Source of the DNA: Burkholderia sp. FERM BP-3421
GTDB lineage: Bacteria > Pseudomonadota > Gammaproteobacteria > Burkholderiales > Burkholderiaceae
DNA: 64,000 bases
Direction of reading: 5' to 3'
Assembly (NCBI RefSeq): GCF_028657905.1
Contig: NZ_CP117781.1
Span: 2,232,001 to 2,296,000, forward strand
The translations under genes and the position numbers were made by a program. Positions within the stretch are counted from its first letter, which is position 1, and each line of letters starts with the position of its first letter. Under the pieces are notes generated by a model that ran no database searches, was not told where the DNA came from, and saw nothing but the letters and a program-made list of their open reading frames with translations. Below are positions 51,364-60,528 of this stretch, one piece after another.

Positions 51364-53418
51364 TCACATCGTCACGCGGCCGAGCGGCCGCAGTTCGACC
51401 TGATCGCCAAGCTCCTGGTACGAATACACCGCGAGCCAGCCCAGCCGCGCCTCGATCATCCGGCGCGTATACCGCCGCACGTCCATCGAGGTGACCAGCA
51501 CGACGTCGTCGCGCGGCGCGACGCCGACGAACGACGCGATGCTGTCGACCAGATAGCGCACCTGCTCCGGCGGCAGCGCGAGGAAGTTGCCGGCGGGCGT
51601 CTGCTTGATCGACTGGCGGATGTGCTGCTCGACCGGCAGGTCCAGCAGCACCGCCGCGAGCTGCTTCCCGCCGCGCGCCGCGCGATACGCGAGATAGCGC
51701 GACAGGTCGCCGCGCACGTACTCGGCGAGCATCAGCATGTCCTTCTCCTTCGGGCCCCACGCGATCAGGCTTTCCATGATGTCGCGCGCGTTGCGGATCG
51801 GAATGTGCTCTTCGAGCAGGCGTCGCAGCACGTCCGCGATCCGCTGGGTCGGCAGCGCCTTCTGCACTTCCGCGACCAGCCCCGGATAGTCGAGGCCGAG
51901 CTGATCCAGGATCCATTGCGTCTCCTGGATGCCGAGGAACAGGTGCGCATTGCGGCGCAGCAGCGCGATCGTCTCGTGCGCGATCACCTGCTCGGCCCGC
52001 CACGCGCGCTGCTCGGCCGGCACCGCCTTGTCGTCGATCCAGTAGCTGCGCGCGAGCCCGCCCGCCGGCCCGCGCTCGGTGCAGCGGCTGGCGAGCGCCG
52101 GGTCCGCCGCCGCGTCGGGCAGCATCGTCTGGCCGGGCGGCAGCTCGAAGCGCGACTGCGGCACGTCGCGCATCAGCACCTCGCAGGTCGATTCGGGCAG
52201 CTCGGCGCTCGTCCACAGCGTGATGCCGGGGAACGGCAGCCCCTGCTCCTCCTGCAGCTTCGCGCGCTCCTCGTCGAACGCCTGGTCGAGCGCGGCGGGC
52301 GCGAGCCGCGCGACGAGATCGGGCGCGATCCGCACGCCGATCGCGCAGGTGAACAAGGGCGCGCGCGGCAGGATCGTCGGCGTGCTGCTCTTCGCGCCGG
52401 CGCGCTGCAGCGCGACCACCGGCTCGCCGCGCGTGACGGCGCGGCGCTTGCCCTTCTGCAGCCGGTAGCCGGCGAACGCGAGCATGAACGACAGCAGCAG
52501 GAACAGCATGGCCGGGAAACCCGGCACGGCCGCGAAGCCGATCAGCAGCACCGCCGCGAAATACAGCGCGCGATAGCTGGTGCCCAGCTGGCGCGCGATC
52601 TCCGAACCGAGCGAGCTGCCCTCGCCGTCGTCGTGATCGTCGGCGACGCGGGTGATCATCACGCCCGCCGCGACCGAGATCAGCAGCGACGGGATCTGCG
52701 ACACCATCGCGTCGCCGACCGACAGGATCGAGAAGCGGTTCGCCGCCTCGCCGGCCGTCATGCCGTGGTACATCACGCCGATCGCGATGCCGGCCACGAT
52801 GTTGACGAGCGTGATGATGAGCCCGGCGATCGCATCGCCCTTGACGAACTTCATCGCGCCGTCCATCCCGCCGTGCAGCTGGCTTTCCTTCGCGAGCGTG
52901 CCGCGCTTGCGGCGCGCCTCCTCGGGCGTGAGGATGTTCGCGCGCAGGTCCGCGTCGATGCTCATCTGCTTGCCCGGCATCGCGTCGAGCGTGAAGCGCG
53001 CGCCGACTTCCGCGACCCGCTCCGAGCCCTTCGCGATCACGATGAACTGCACCGTCGTGATGATCAGGAACACCACCAGCCCGACCACGAGATTGCCGCC
53101 CACCACCAGTTCGCCGAAGCTCTCGATGATGTCGCCCGCGTTCGCGTGCAGCAGGATCGACTTGGTCGACGCGATGTTCAGCGAGAGCCGGTACAGCGTC
53201 GTGAACAGCAGCACCGACGGGAACACCGACAGCGACACGATGCTGCCGACATACATCGTCACCATCAGCAGCGTCACGCTGATCGCGATGTTGATGCCGA
53301 GCAGCACGTCGATCACTTCGGGCGGCAGCGGCAGGATCATCAGCGACACGATCGCCACCACCAGCGCCGCGATGCCGACTTCACCGCCGGCGGGGAGTTT
53401 GAGGGTCTTGAGCATCAT
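51364..53418 (-). CDS. sctV: T3SS major export apparatus protein SctV
   Basis: The 684-residue protein has eight N-terminal membrane segments with the FHIPEP-family block (FTLDAMPGKQMSIDADLRAN) and the usual EARRKRGTLAKESQLHG segment. The C-terminal cytoplasmic domain forms the nonameric ring (VIAHETIALLRRNAHLFLGI, then EHIPIRNARDIMESLIAW). The ATG at 53418 overlaps the sctU stop (ATGA). Confidence 0.97.
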   Translation of the reverse strand: MMLKTLKLPAGGEVGIAALVVAIVSLMILPLPPEVIDVLLGINIAISVTLLMVTMYVGSIVSLSVFPSVLLFTTLYRLSLNIASTKSILLHANAGDIIESFGELVVGGNLVVGLVVFLIITTVQFIVIAKGSERVAEVGARFTLDAMPGKQMSIDADLRANILTPEEARRKRGTLAKESQLHGGMDGAMKFVKGDAIAGLIITLVNIVAGIAIGVMYHGMTAGEAANRFSILSVGDAMVSQIPSLLISVAAGVMITRVADDHDDGEGSSLGSEIARQLGTSYRALYFAAVLLIGFAAVPGFPAMLFLLLSFMLAFAGYRLQKGKRRAVTRGEPVVALQRAGAKSSTPTILPRAPLFTCAIGVRIAPDLVARLAPAALDQAFDEERAKLQEEQGLPFPGITLWTSAELPESTCEVLMRDVPQSRFELPPGQTMLPDAAADPALASRCTERGPAGGLARSYWIDDKAVPAEQRAWRAEQVIAHETIALLRRNAHLFLGIQETQWILDQLGLDYPGLVAEVQKALPTQRIADVLRRLLEEHIPIRNARDIMESLIAWGPKEKDMLMLAEYVRGDLSRYLAYRAARGGKQLAAVLLDLPVEQHIRQSIKQTPAGNFLALPPEQVRYLVDSIASFVGVAPRDDVVLVTSMDVRRYTRRMIEARLGWLAVYSYQELGDQVELRPLGRVTM

Positions 53419-54512
53419 GCGGGCCTCGCATCGGGAGAAACGGACGCCGGGTCGGCATCGCGGGCGCCCGCGACGGCCTCGACCCAGCGCAGGATGGCGG
53501 CGACGGTCTCGAACAGCGCGTCGGGGATCGCGTCGTCGCATTCGACGCGGTACAGCGCCCGCGCGACGGGCGGATTGCCGACGATCGGCACGCCGAGCGC
53601 ATGCGCTTCGCGGCGCAGCGCGAGCGCGCCCGCATCGAGCGCCTTCGCGATCACGCGCGGCAGCGGATGCTCGTCGGGCGCATAGCGCAGCGCGACCGCG
53701 TAGTGGGTCGGGTTCACGACCAGCACGTTCGCCTGCCCCATCCGCTGACGCGGGCCGGGGGTGGTCGCGAATTCGCGCGCGAGGCGGCGGCGCTCGCCCT
53801 TGGTGTGCGGATCGCCGTCCGACTCCTTCATCTCGCGCTTCATCTCCTCCTTGCCCATCCGGTTCTGGCGGATGAACATGATCTTGGCGATCTTGTAGTC
53901 GGCCGCGGCCAGCACCGCGATCACCATCAGCACCACGCCGAGCAGCTTCATCAGCAACGTCCACAGCACGCGCGACAACTGCGGCGCGGGCTCGTAGATG
54001 CTCGCGGCGACGAGCGGAAACAAGCCGACCACCACCTTCCAGACCACGCACAGCAGCACCACGGCCTTGACGATGGTCTTGGCCAGCTCCAGCAGCGCCT
54101 TGAGCGAGAAAATGCGCTTCAGCCCGGCCATCGGGCTGATCGAATCGAGCTTCGGCATCACTGGTTCGAGCGTGATCATGAAGCCCGCCTGCGGCGCCTG
54201 CGAGCCGATGCCCGCGAGAATCGCGCCGGCCGCGAACGGCAGCGTCAGCCACACCGCGTCGCCGGCGAGCGCGTACAGCGTCGCGAGCGCGGCCTGCGGC
54301 GAGCGCTCGCTCGCGACGAAGTCGAGCGCGGTGCGCATCAGATGTTCGAGCCCGCCGCCCAGCATCGCCTCGCCGGTCGACAGCACGCCGATCACCATCG
54401 CGAGCGTCGCCACGTCGGCGATGTCCTTGCTCTTCGCGACCTGCCCTTTCTCACGCGCCTTCCTCAGCTTCTGTTCGGAAGGCTCTTCGGTTTTCTCTTC
54501 TGCGTCGGCCAT
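53415..54512 (-). CDS. sctU: T3SS export gate switch protein SctU
   Basis: The 365-residue protein starts MADAEEKTEEPSEQKLRKAR, the usual FlhB-family opening, and has four membrane spans. The autocleavage motif NPTH (VLVVNPTHYAVALRY) separates its two parts, and a Pro/Asp-rich tail follows. It heads the leftward operon behind an hrpII box 74 bp upstream. Confidence 0.97.
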   Translation of the reverse strand: MADAEEKTEEPSEQKLRKAREKGQVAKSKDIADVATLAMVIGVLSTGEAMLGGGLEHLMRTALDFVASERSPQAALATLYALAGDAVWLTLPFAAGAILAGIGSQAPQAGFMITLEPVMPKLDSISPMAGLKRIFSLKALLELAKTIVKAVVLLCVVWKVVVGLFPLVAASIYEPAPQLSRVLWTLLMKLLGVVLMVIAVLAAADYKIAKIMFIRQNRMGKEEMKREMKESDGDPHTKGERRRLAREFATTPGPRQRMGQANVLVVNPTHYAVALRYAPDEHPLPRVIAKALDAGALALRREAHALGVPIVGNPPVARALYRVECDDAIPDALFETVAAILRWVEAVAGARDADPASVSPDARPA

Positions 54513-54586
54513 CGCCGTCCGCTCCTGTCGAGAGTCGTAACGACGCGTACCTTAGCCGCGCCGCCCGCGCGCGCCCCGCGCGGACC

Positions 54587-54610
54587 CGAAGCCGCGCCGT
54601 CCGACGCGAA
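54587..54610 (-). promoter_or_regulatory. hrpII/PIP box for the sctU operon
   Basis: This is an exact TTCG-N16-TTCG on the minus strand with TAAGGT (YANNNT) 32 nt downstream. The sctU ATG is 74 bp from the box. It is one of a divergent pair only 13 bp apart. Confidence 0.9.
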
Positions 54611-54623
54611 GCGCGCGCGCCGC

Positions 54624-54647
54624 TTCGCCTCCGGCGCGCGTGCTTCG
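54624..54647 (+). promoter_or_regulatory. hrpII/PIP box for the hrpB1-sctT operon
   Basis: This is an exact TTCG-N16-TTCG on the plus strand with TACCTT (YANNNT) 29 nt downstream. The hrpB1 ATG is 85 bp from the box. Confidence 0.9.
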
Positions 54648-54732
54648 CATCGCGCGCCGGCCGGCCGCGCGGCGCTGCTACCTTGCGCTCCAGACCAACA
54701 CGCTTTCTTCAACGTCACGCGGAGCACACACC

Positions 54733-55293
54733 ATGGAAGATTCACGGCCGACTTACCTGCGCTGCAACCAGGCCGCGCTGAACGGCTTGATCGACGCCGC
54801 CAACCTCTCGCTCGGCGGCGCCCTCGACGGCCCCGCCGCCGATCCCTACGACATCGGCCTCCTGATCGACGCGCTGCGCGTGCTCGCGCCGCAGCTGCCG
54901 GCCGCCGACATGTTCGACGGCATGCTGCACGTCGCGCTCGGCAACTGGGACGACGCCGCGCGCTGCTTCTCCGACATCGCCAACGGCTCGTCCAACGCGA
55001 ACTACGGCCGCGCGCTGCTGGCGCTCGCGCTGCACGGCAAGCGCGATTCCGCATGGCGGCTCGCCGCCGATGAGGTGCTCGCGGCCGGCGGCCCGGCGCA
55101 GGCGATCGCGCTGGTGCGCGCGCTCGAACGCCAGAACGACGTGCTGCTCGCGAAGGAACATGCGCAGCGCACGGGCGTCTGGGAACTGCCGGAATCGGTC
55201 GCGGCGCTCGAGGAGCCCGCCGCCGACGCGCCCACCACGGCCGGCTTCGACCTGCAGGCCGCGTTCGCGCATCAGCAGTTCCTGCGCATGTAA
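54733..55293 (+). CDS. hrpB1: HrpB1-family T3SS protein
   Basis: The 186-residue protein has TPR-like helices with ALRVLAPQLPAADMFDGMLH and VALGNWDDAARCFSDIANGS. This matches the HrpB1/HrpK family, which heads the hrpB operon in Xanthomonas and Ralstonia. In Xanthomonas, HrpB1 is periplasmic and binds peptidoglycan, although it lacks a classical signal peptide, as here. It heads the rightward operon behind an hrpII box. Confidence 0.8.
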   Translation: MEDSRPTYLRCNQAALNGLIDAANLSLGGALDGPAADPYDIGLLIDALRVLAPQLPAADMFDGMLHVALGNWDDAARCFSDIANGSSNANYGRALLALALHGKRDSAWRLAADEVLAAGGPAQAIALVRALERQNDVLLAKEHAQRTGVWELPESVAALEEPAADAPTTAGFDLQAAFAHQQFLRM

Positions 55294-55309
55294 GCCCCTG
55301 GAGGCCCGT

Positions 55310-55705
55310 ATGCATCCCACGCTTTCCGTCACCGAACTCACACGCGCGCTCGACACCACGCTGGGTGAAACGACCCAGGCCGCCGCGGCCGACGTGCCGG
55401 CCGCCAGCGCCGAGCGCTTCCAGGCGCTGATGGCGGGCGCGACGCCCGCCGCGCCCGTGGCGCACGCGCAGCAGACCACCGCGATCTCGAAGCTGGTCGA
55501 GACCGCCGACACGCAGATGCGCCAGGTGCTCGACAACACCGAGTACCTGAGCCTGCATGCGGGCGAGCTGTCGCTCAACGAGATGCTGGCCGCGTCGATG
55601 CAGTTGTCCGCCGAGGCGGCCGCGATGCAGATCGACCTGCAGGCCAAGATGAGCGTGGTCACGTCGACCAAGGACGCGATCGGCTCGCTGATGAAGAACC
55701 AGTGA
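55310..55705 (+). CDS. sctI: T3SS inner rod protein SctI (HrpB2)
   Basis: The 131-residue protein ends in SMQLSAEAAAMQIDLQAKMS and VVTSTKDAIGSLMKNQ, the conserved C-terminal helix of the SctI/HrpB2 rod family. Its middle has LVETADTQMRQVLDNTEYLS. It is exported early and links the export gate to the needle. It lies directly before sctJ. Confidence 0.87.
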   Translation: MHPTLSVTELTRALDTTLGETTQAAAADVPAASAERFQALMAGATPAAPVAHAQQTTAISKLVETADTQMRQVLDNTEYLSLHAGELSLNEMLAASMQLSAEAAAMQIDLQAKMSVVTSTKDAIGSLMKNQ

Positions 55706-55706
55706 C

Positions 55707-56498
55707 ATGAAAACGCCCCGTTCCCCCCTTCCCGCGCCGCGCTCGGCGCGCTGCTGCTGGCCTGCGCGCTGCTCGCGGGCTGCCAGCAGGAGCTGTACGG
55801 CGGCCTGGCCGAGCGCGACTGCAACGAGATGCTCGCCGCGCTGCTGCAAAACGGCATCGACGCGCAGAAAAAGACTCCCGACGCCGGCAAGACCTGGACG
55901 CTCGCGGTCGACGACAAGCAGATCGTGCGCGCGATGGAAGTGTTGCGCGCGCACGGCCTGCCCGCCGCGCGCTACGACGATCTCGGCGCGCTGTTCAAGA
56001 AGGACGGCCTCGTCTCGACGCCGACCGAGGAGCGGGTGCGCTTCATCTACGGCGTGTCGCAGGAGCTGTGTGTCGGACACGCTGTCGAAGATCGACGGCG
56101 TCGTGGTCGCGCGCGTGCACATCGTGCTGCCGAACAACGATCCGCTCGCGCAGACCGTCAAGCCCTCGTCGGCATCGGTGTTCATCAAGTACCGCCCGAG
56201 CGCGAACCTCGCGACGCTGACGCCGCAGATCAAGAACCTCGTCGTCCACAGCGTCGAGGGGCTGACCTACGACGAAGTCAGCGTCACCTCGGTCGCGGCC
56301 GACCCCGTCGACCTCGCCGCGGCCGCGCCCGCGCAGAAAGCCGGCGGCGCATGGCTCGCGGCCGGCGTGGCCGCGCTCGTCGCGCTGCTCGGCCTCGCGG
56401 CGGGCGGCGCGCTGTGGTGGCGCCGCCGCGCGGGCGCCACGGCCGCGCCGGGCGCCGCCGCGTCGGGCGCCGCCGCGCCGAAGGCGGCCGCGTCATGA
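55707..56498 (+). pseudogene. sctJ: T3SS inner ring lipoprotein SctJ (HrcJ), two frameshifts
   Basis: Corrected, this is a typical SctJ: a lipobox (LLLACALLAGC), ring-building motif 1 (NEMLAALLQNGIDAQKKTPD), GVSQEL followed by SDTLSKIDGVVVARVHIVLP, and a C-terminal membrane anchor. As given, the frame breaks in the C6 run 55723-55728 (one C missing before CTTCCC restores SPPSRAALGALLLACA). It then breaks again at TGTGTGT 56067-56073, where four extra bases separate QEL from SDT. The second shift returns to the original frame, so start and stop match. The protein as written lacks the lipobox and most of ring domain 1. It should be non-functional unless these are sequencing errors. Confidence 0.88.
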
Positions 56499-57147
56499 GC
56501 CCGCCCGGCGTGAGCGACCGCGCGCGCTGGCTGGCCGGCTACGACGCGAACCTGCGTCGCGCGGCCGACTGGGTCCACGTGAGCTGGCACGGCGCGCTCG
56601 CGCCGCTCGTCGCCACGATGCACGCGCACGCGCCGGCGCTGCGCGCCGCCTGCTCGCAGTTGCTGCTGCGCACGCTCGGTCACGCCGCGCCGGCGCTCGA
56701 TGGCTTCGACGCGCCGGCCGACCGGCTCGCCGCGCTGCCGATCGACGACGCGCTGCGCCTGCTGCGCCTGCGCGCGCGCTGCTCGCGCGGCACACGGAAC
56801 TGCGGCACTGGATCGACCGCGCGAGCCGAGCGCGGCTCGCCGCCTGGGTCGGGGCCGACGCGGCGCGCGCGCTCGCGACGCTGCCCGATGCGCCGCGCGC
56901 GCGCGCCGACGCCGCCCCGCCGCTCGCCGGGCAGTCCGACGACACGCTCGCGTGGGAAGGCTGGTGCCGCTTCGAGCGCGAGCGCGCGTGGTCGCCCGCC
57001 GGCCCGACGCGCGCCGTGCGCTTCGCCCTGCCGCGCGACGCCGCGTGCCCGCCCTGGCTCGCCGACGCCGCGCCCAACGGCGACGGCGCGGCGCTGCTCG
57101 CGCGCCTGCTCGCTCAACATCCGGAGTGGTCATGGTTGTCTGGCTGA
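56495..57147 (+). pseudogene. sctK: T3SS sorting-platform protein SctK (HrpB4), frameshifted
   Basis: The N-terminal part (RARWLAGYDANLRRAADWVH to ALRLLRLRA) and the C-terminal part (LLARHTELRHWIDRASRARL to AQHPEWSWLSG) match an HrpB4/SctK-type protein of about 216 residues but are in different frames. The break lies in the GC tract 56770-56779; removing one GC unit joins them. It overlaps sctJ (ATGA) and sctL. SctK links the C-ring SctQ to the SctD/SctJ base. Confidence 0.78.
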
Positions 57148-57848
57148 AAAACCACGGCGTCCCGCTCGCCGACGATCTGTGTCTCGACGTGCCGCATGGC
57201 GTGCTGCCCCGCGACGCATTCGAAACCGTCGCCGCGCTCGCCGACGCGCTCGATGCGCTCGCGGCCGAACGCGAAGCGGTGCTGCGCGCCGCCGCCGAAC
57301 AGGCCGAGCGCGTGCTCGCCGACGCACGCGCCCAGGCCGACGCGCTGGTCGACGCCGCCCGTCTCGAACACGACCACGCCTACGCGCGCGGCTACGACGC
57401 CGGCTCCGCGCAGGCGCTCGCCGACTGGCACGCGCGCGCCGCCGACGCCTTCGAGGAAGAGCGCCGCGTGCGCGACGGCATGCGCGAACGGCTCGCCGAG
57501 CTGGTCGCGGCCGCGGTCCAGCAGATGGTGCGCACCGAAGATGCGCGCGGCCTGTTCGCGCGCGCGGCGGAGACCGTCGAACGGGTGGTCGCGGATGCGA
57601 GCTACCTGACCGTGCGGGTCTGCGACGCCGACTACGAGACCGCCCGCGCGCAGTTCAGCGAACTGGCCGACGCGTGGCGCCGGCAGGGCCGCAACGTGCC
57701 GGTCGAAGTGCTGGTCGAACCGCGCGTCGCGCCCGGCACCTGCCTGTGCGAATCCGATTTCGGCACCGTCGACGCGAGCCTCGACACCCAGCTCGGCGCG
57801 ATCCGCCAGGCCCTGTCCCGCGCGCTCGAGGATGCCCGACACACATGA
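57132..57848 (+). CDS. sctL: T3SS ATPase regulator SctL (HrpB5)
   Basis: The 238-residue protein has an extended Ala/Arg/Glu coiled coil (VLRAAAEQAERVLADARAQA) and a C-terminal SctL/FliH-type domain (RNVPVEVLVEPRVAPGTCLC, then ESDFGTVDASLDTQLGAIRQ). It binds and controls the SctN ATPase and links it to SctQ. It overlaps sctN by 4 bp. Confidence 0.92.
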   Translation: MVVWLKNHGVPLADDLCLDVPHGVLPRDAFETVAALADALDALAAEREAVLRAAAEQAERVLADARAQADALVDAARLEHDHAYARGYDAGSAQALADWHARAADAFEEERRVRDGMRERLAELVAAAVQQMVRTEDARGLFARAAETVERVVADASYLTVRVCDADYETARAQFSELADAWRRQGRNVPVEVLVEPRVAPGTCLCESDFGTVDASLDTQLGAIRQALSRALEDARHT

Positions 57849-59176
57849 ATACGATGACTGACCTGTCCCGCATCGCGGACGCGATGGCCGCGCGGCTCGC
57901 GATCGATCCCGCCGTCAACATGACGGGCAAGGTGCTCGAAGTGATCGGCACGCTGCTGCGCGTCGTCGGCCTCGAAGTGACGCTCGGCGAGCTGTGCGAG
58001 CTGCGCAGCCCGTCGGGCGCGCTGCTCCAGCATGCCGAGGTGGTGGGCTTCACGCGCAACGTCGCGCTGCTGTCGCCGTTCGGCGCGCTCGGTGAGATCA
58101 ATCGCGGCACCCGCGTGATCGGCCTGCGCCGGCCCCTCTCCGTGAAAGTCGGCGACGGCATCCTCGGCCGCGTGATCGACAGCTTCGGCGAACCGCTCGA
58201 CGGCCGCGGCCCGCTCGCGTGCGACCAGATGCGCCCGGCGGTGCTCGCGCCGCCGCCGAACCCGATGTCGCGCAAGATGGTCGACGCCTCGATGGCGACC
58301 GGCGTGCGCATCGTCGACGGCCTGATCACGCTCGGCGAAGGCCAGCGGATGGGAATCTTCGCGCCCGCGGGCGTCGGCAAGAGCACGCTGCTCGGCATGT
58401 TCGCGCGCGGCGCGTCGTGCGACGTGAACGTGATCGCGCTGATCGGCGAGCGCGGCCGCGAGGTGCGCGAATTCGTCGAACTGATCATGGGCGAGGACGG
58501 CATGGCGCGCTCGGTGGTCGTGTGCGCGACCTCGGACCGCTCCTCGATCGAGCGCGCCAAAGCCGCCTACGCGGCGACCGCGATCGCCGAATACTTCCGC
58601 GACCAGGGCAAGCGCGTGCTGCTGATGATGGATTCGCTGACGCGCTTCGCGCGCGCCGGCCGCGAAATCGGCCTCGCGGCCGGCGAACCGCCCGCGCGGC
58701 GCGGCTTCCCGCCCTCGGTGTTCGCCGAGCTGCCGCGCCTGCTCGAACGCACCGGCATGGGCGAGCGCGGCTCGATCACCGCGCTCTACACCGTGCTCGC
58801 CGAGGACGATTCCGGCAGCGACCCGATCGCCGAGGAAGTGCGCGGCATTCTCGACGGCCACATCATCCTGTCGCGCGACATCGCCGCGCGCAACCAGTAT
58901 CCGGCCATCGACGTGCTCGGCAGCCTGTCGCGGATCATGCCGCAGGTGACCACGCGCGAGCACATCGGCGCGGCCGGCCGGCTGCGCCAGCTGCTCGCCA
59001 AGCACCGCGAGATCGAGACGCTGCTGCAGCTCGGCGAATACCAGGCCGGCAGCGATCCGGCCGCCGACGAGGCCGTCGCGAAGATCGACCGGATCCGCGC
59101 GTTCCTGAACCAGCGCACCGACGAATACATGGCGGCCGAGGAAACGCTGGCCGCGCTGCACGAGCTGGTCCAATGA
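57845..59176 (+). CDS. sctN: T3SS ATPase SctN (HrcN)
   Basis: The 443-residue ATPase shows Walker A (IFAPAGVGKSTLLGMFARGA), the IGERGREVREF block and Walker B (VLLMMDSLTRFARAGREIGL). The F1-like signature ends DSGSDPIAEEVRGILDGHIIL. It unfolds and releases effectors from chaperones such as HpaB at the export gate. The reading frame is intact across its length. Confidence 0.97.
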   Translation: MNTMTDLSRIADAMAARLAIDPAVNMTGKVLEVIGTLLRVVGLEVTLGELCELRSPSGALLQHAEVVGFTRNVALLSPFGALGEINRGTRVIGLRRPLSVKVGDGILGRVIDSFGEPLDGRGPLACDQMRPAVLAPPPNPMSRKMVDASMATGVRIVDGLITLGEGQRMGIFAPAGVGKSTLLGMFARGASCDVNVIALIGERGREVREFVELIMGEDGMARSVVVCATSDRSSIERAKAAYAATAIAEYFRDQGKRVLLMMDSLTRFARAGREIGLAAGEPPARRGFPPSVFAELPRLLERTGMGERGSITALYTVLAEDDSGSDPIAEEVRGILDGHIILSRDIAARNQYPAIDVLGSLSRIMPQVTTREHIGAAGRLRQLLAKHREIETLLQLGEYQAGSDPAADEAVAKIDRIRAFLNQRTDEYMAAEETLAALHELVQ

Positions 59177-59679
59177 AGTCGCGCCAGCAACGCGCGTTCG
59201 AGACCCTGCTCGCGCGCCGCGAGAAGCGCGGCGTCGCGCTGCGCGAGCAGCAGTCCGGCGAACGCGCCGCCCAGGCCGCCGCCGCCGCCGAATTGGCCGA
59301 CGGCGAAGCGCGCGCGCAGGCCGCGCTCGATACCGCGAACCGCTACACGGCCCGCCTCGGCGCGCTCGCGTCGGGCACCGATCCGTTCACGATCGGCGAC
59401 TACAGCGCGTGCCGCCGCTACCGCGACACGCTGCTCGACGAACATGCGCTCGCCGAGACGCACTGCGCGCGGCTGCGCACCGCCTGGCAGGCATGCACCG
59501 AGCGGCTCGCCGACACCACGCGGCGGATCGCCCGCAACGACGCCCAGGTCGAGGTCGTGCGCGCACGCATCCAGCGGCTCGCGCGCGCCGCCGAGGCCGC
59601 CGCCGAGGATCTGCAGGACGAGGAAATCGAGGAAGGCGTGCTGGCCCGCCGCCTCGCCGGCCGGGAGAGCCGCGCATGA
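59173..59679 (+). CDS. sctO: T3SS stalk protein SctO (HrpB7)
   Basis: The 168-residue protein is almost entirely coiled coil, rich in Ala/Arg/Glu. It starts MKSRQQRAFETLLARREKRG and ends ARIQRLARAAEAAAEDLQ plus a short tail. Size, position between sctN and sctT and coiled-coil character fit HrpB7/SctO, the central stalk linking the ATPase to SctV. It overlaps both neighbours by 4 bp. Confidence 0.85.
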   Translation: MKSRQQRAFETLLARREKRGVALREQQSGERAAQAAAAAELADGEARAQAALDTANRYTARLGALASGTDPFTIGDYSACRRYRDTLLDEHALAETHCARLRTAWQACTERLADTTRRIARNDAQVEVVRARIQRLARAAEAAAEDLQDEEIEEGVLARRLAGRESRA

Positions 59680-60482
59680 ACGCCCACGACCTGTTCCCGC
59701 TTCAGCCGCTCGGCGACCAGCTGATCGGCTTCATCACGCTGCTCGGGATCTGCAGCACGCGCCTGCTCGTGCTGATGACGATCCTGCCCGCGACCGCCGA
59801 CAGCGTGTTCAAGGGCACGCTGCGCACCGGCGCGGCGGCCGTGTGGTGCCTGTTCGTCGCGTTCGGCCAGCAGGCGCTGATTCCGCAGCTGCACGGCGCG
59901 TTCCTGTTCGTCGTGGCCGTCAAGGAAGCGCTGATCGGGCTCGTGCTCGCGTTCGCCGCCTCGACCGTGTTCTGGGCGGCGGAAGGCATCGGCACCTACA
60001 TCGACGACCTCGCCGGCTACAACAACCTGCAGGTGCAGAACCCGAGTTCCGGCTCGCAGGCGTCGCTGATGGCGACCCTGCTGAGCCAGCTCGCGATCGC
60101 CGCGTTCTGGCTGCTCGGCGGCATGACCTTCCTGCTCGGCGCGCTCTACGAGTCCTACCAGTGGTGGCCGCTCGCGAGCTTCGATCCGATCCCCGCGCCG
60201 CTGCTCGAAGCGTTCGCGCAGGCGCGGCTCGCCGGCTTGATGGACATGGTCGCGCGGCTCGCGACGCCGGTCATGGTGATGCTGCTCCTGATCGACGTCG
60301 GCCTCGCGTTCGTCGCGAAGGCCGCGCAGAAATTCGATGTGATGTCGATCAGCCAGCCGCTCAAGGGCGCGGTCGCGATCCTGATCGTGGCGCTGCTCGC
60401 CGGCCGCTTCGTCAGCGAAATGCACGCGCAGCTGTCGCTCGCCGGGCTCGCCCAGCAGTTGCGTCAGATGACCGGCCATTGA
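59676..60482 (+). CDS. sctT: T3SS export-gate protein SctT
   Basis: The 268-residue protein has about six membrane segments and the SctT/FliR blocks EALIGLVLAFAASTVFWAAE, GSQASLMATLLSQLAI and DVGLAFVAKAAQKFDVMSIS followed by QPLKG. It completes the SctR-S-T gate. It is the last core gene of the rightward operon and is followed by a terminator. Confidence 0.96.
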   Translation: MNAHDLFPLQPLGDQLIGFITLLGICSTRLLVLMTILPATADSVFKGTLRTGAAAVWCLFVAFGQQALIPQLHGAFLFVVAVKEALIGLVLAFAASTVFWAAEGIGTYIDDLAGYNNLQVQNPSSGSQASLMATLLSQLAIAAFWLLGGMTFLLGALYESYQWWPLASFDPIPAPLLEAFAQARLAGLMDMVARLATPVMVMLLLIDVGLAFVAKAAQKFDVMSISQPLKGAVAILIVALLAGRFVSEMHAQLSLAGLAQQLRQMTGH

Positions 60483-60485
60483 ACG

Positions 60486-60506
60486 CGCGGCCGCGCCGCG
60501 TTTTTT
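60486..60506 (+). terminator. Intrinsic terminator after sctT
   Basis: CGCGGC-CGC-GCCGCG forms a 6-bp stem with a 3-nt loop followed by six T residues, 4 bp after the sctT stop and 23 bp before the next ATG. The next gene would be reached only by read-through. Confidence 0.7.
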
Positions 60507-60528
60507 CCTGCCCAGGAGGGATGTCGTC

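Noticed and set aside
55829..59176. A single 1115-codon frame covering sctJ to sctN
   Set aside because: It arises because the sctJ and sctK frameshifts place parts of several genes in one frame; it mixes good segments with nonsense between them, and sctN has its own start at 57845.
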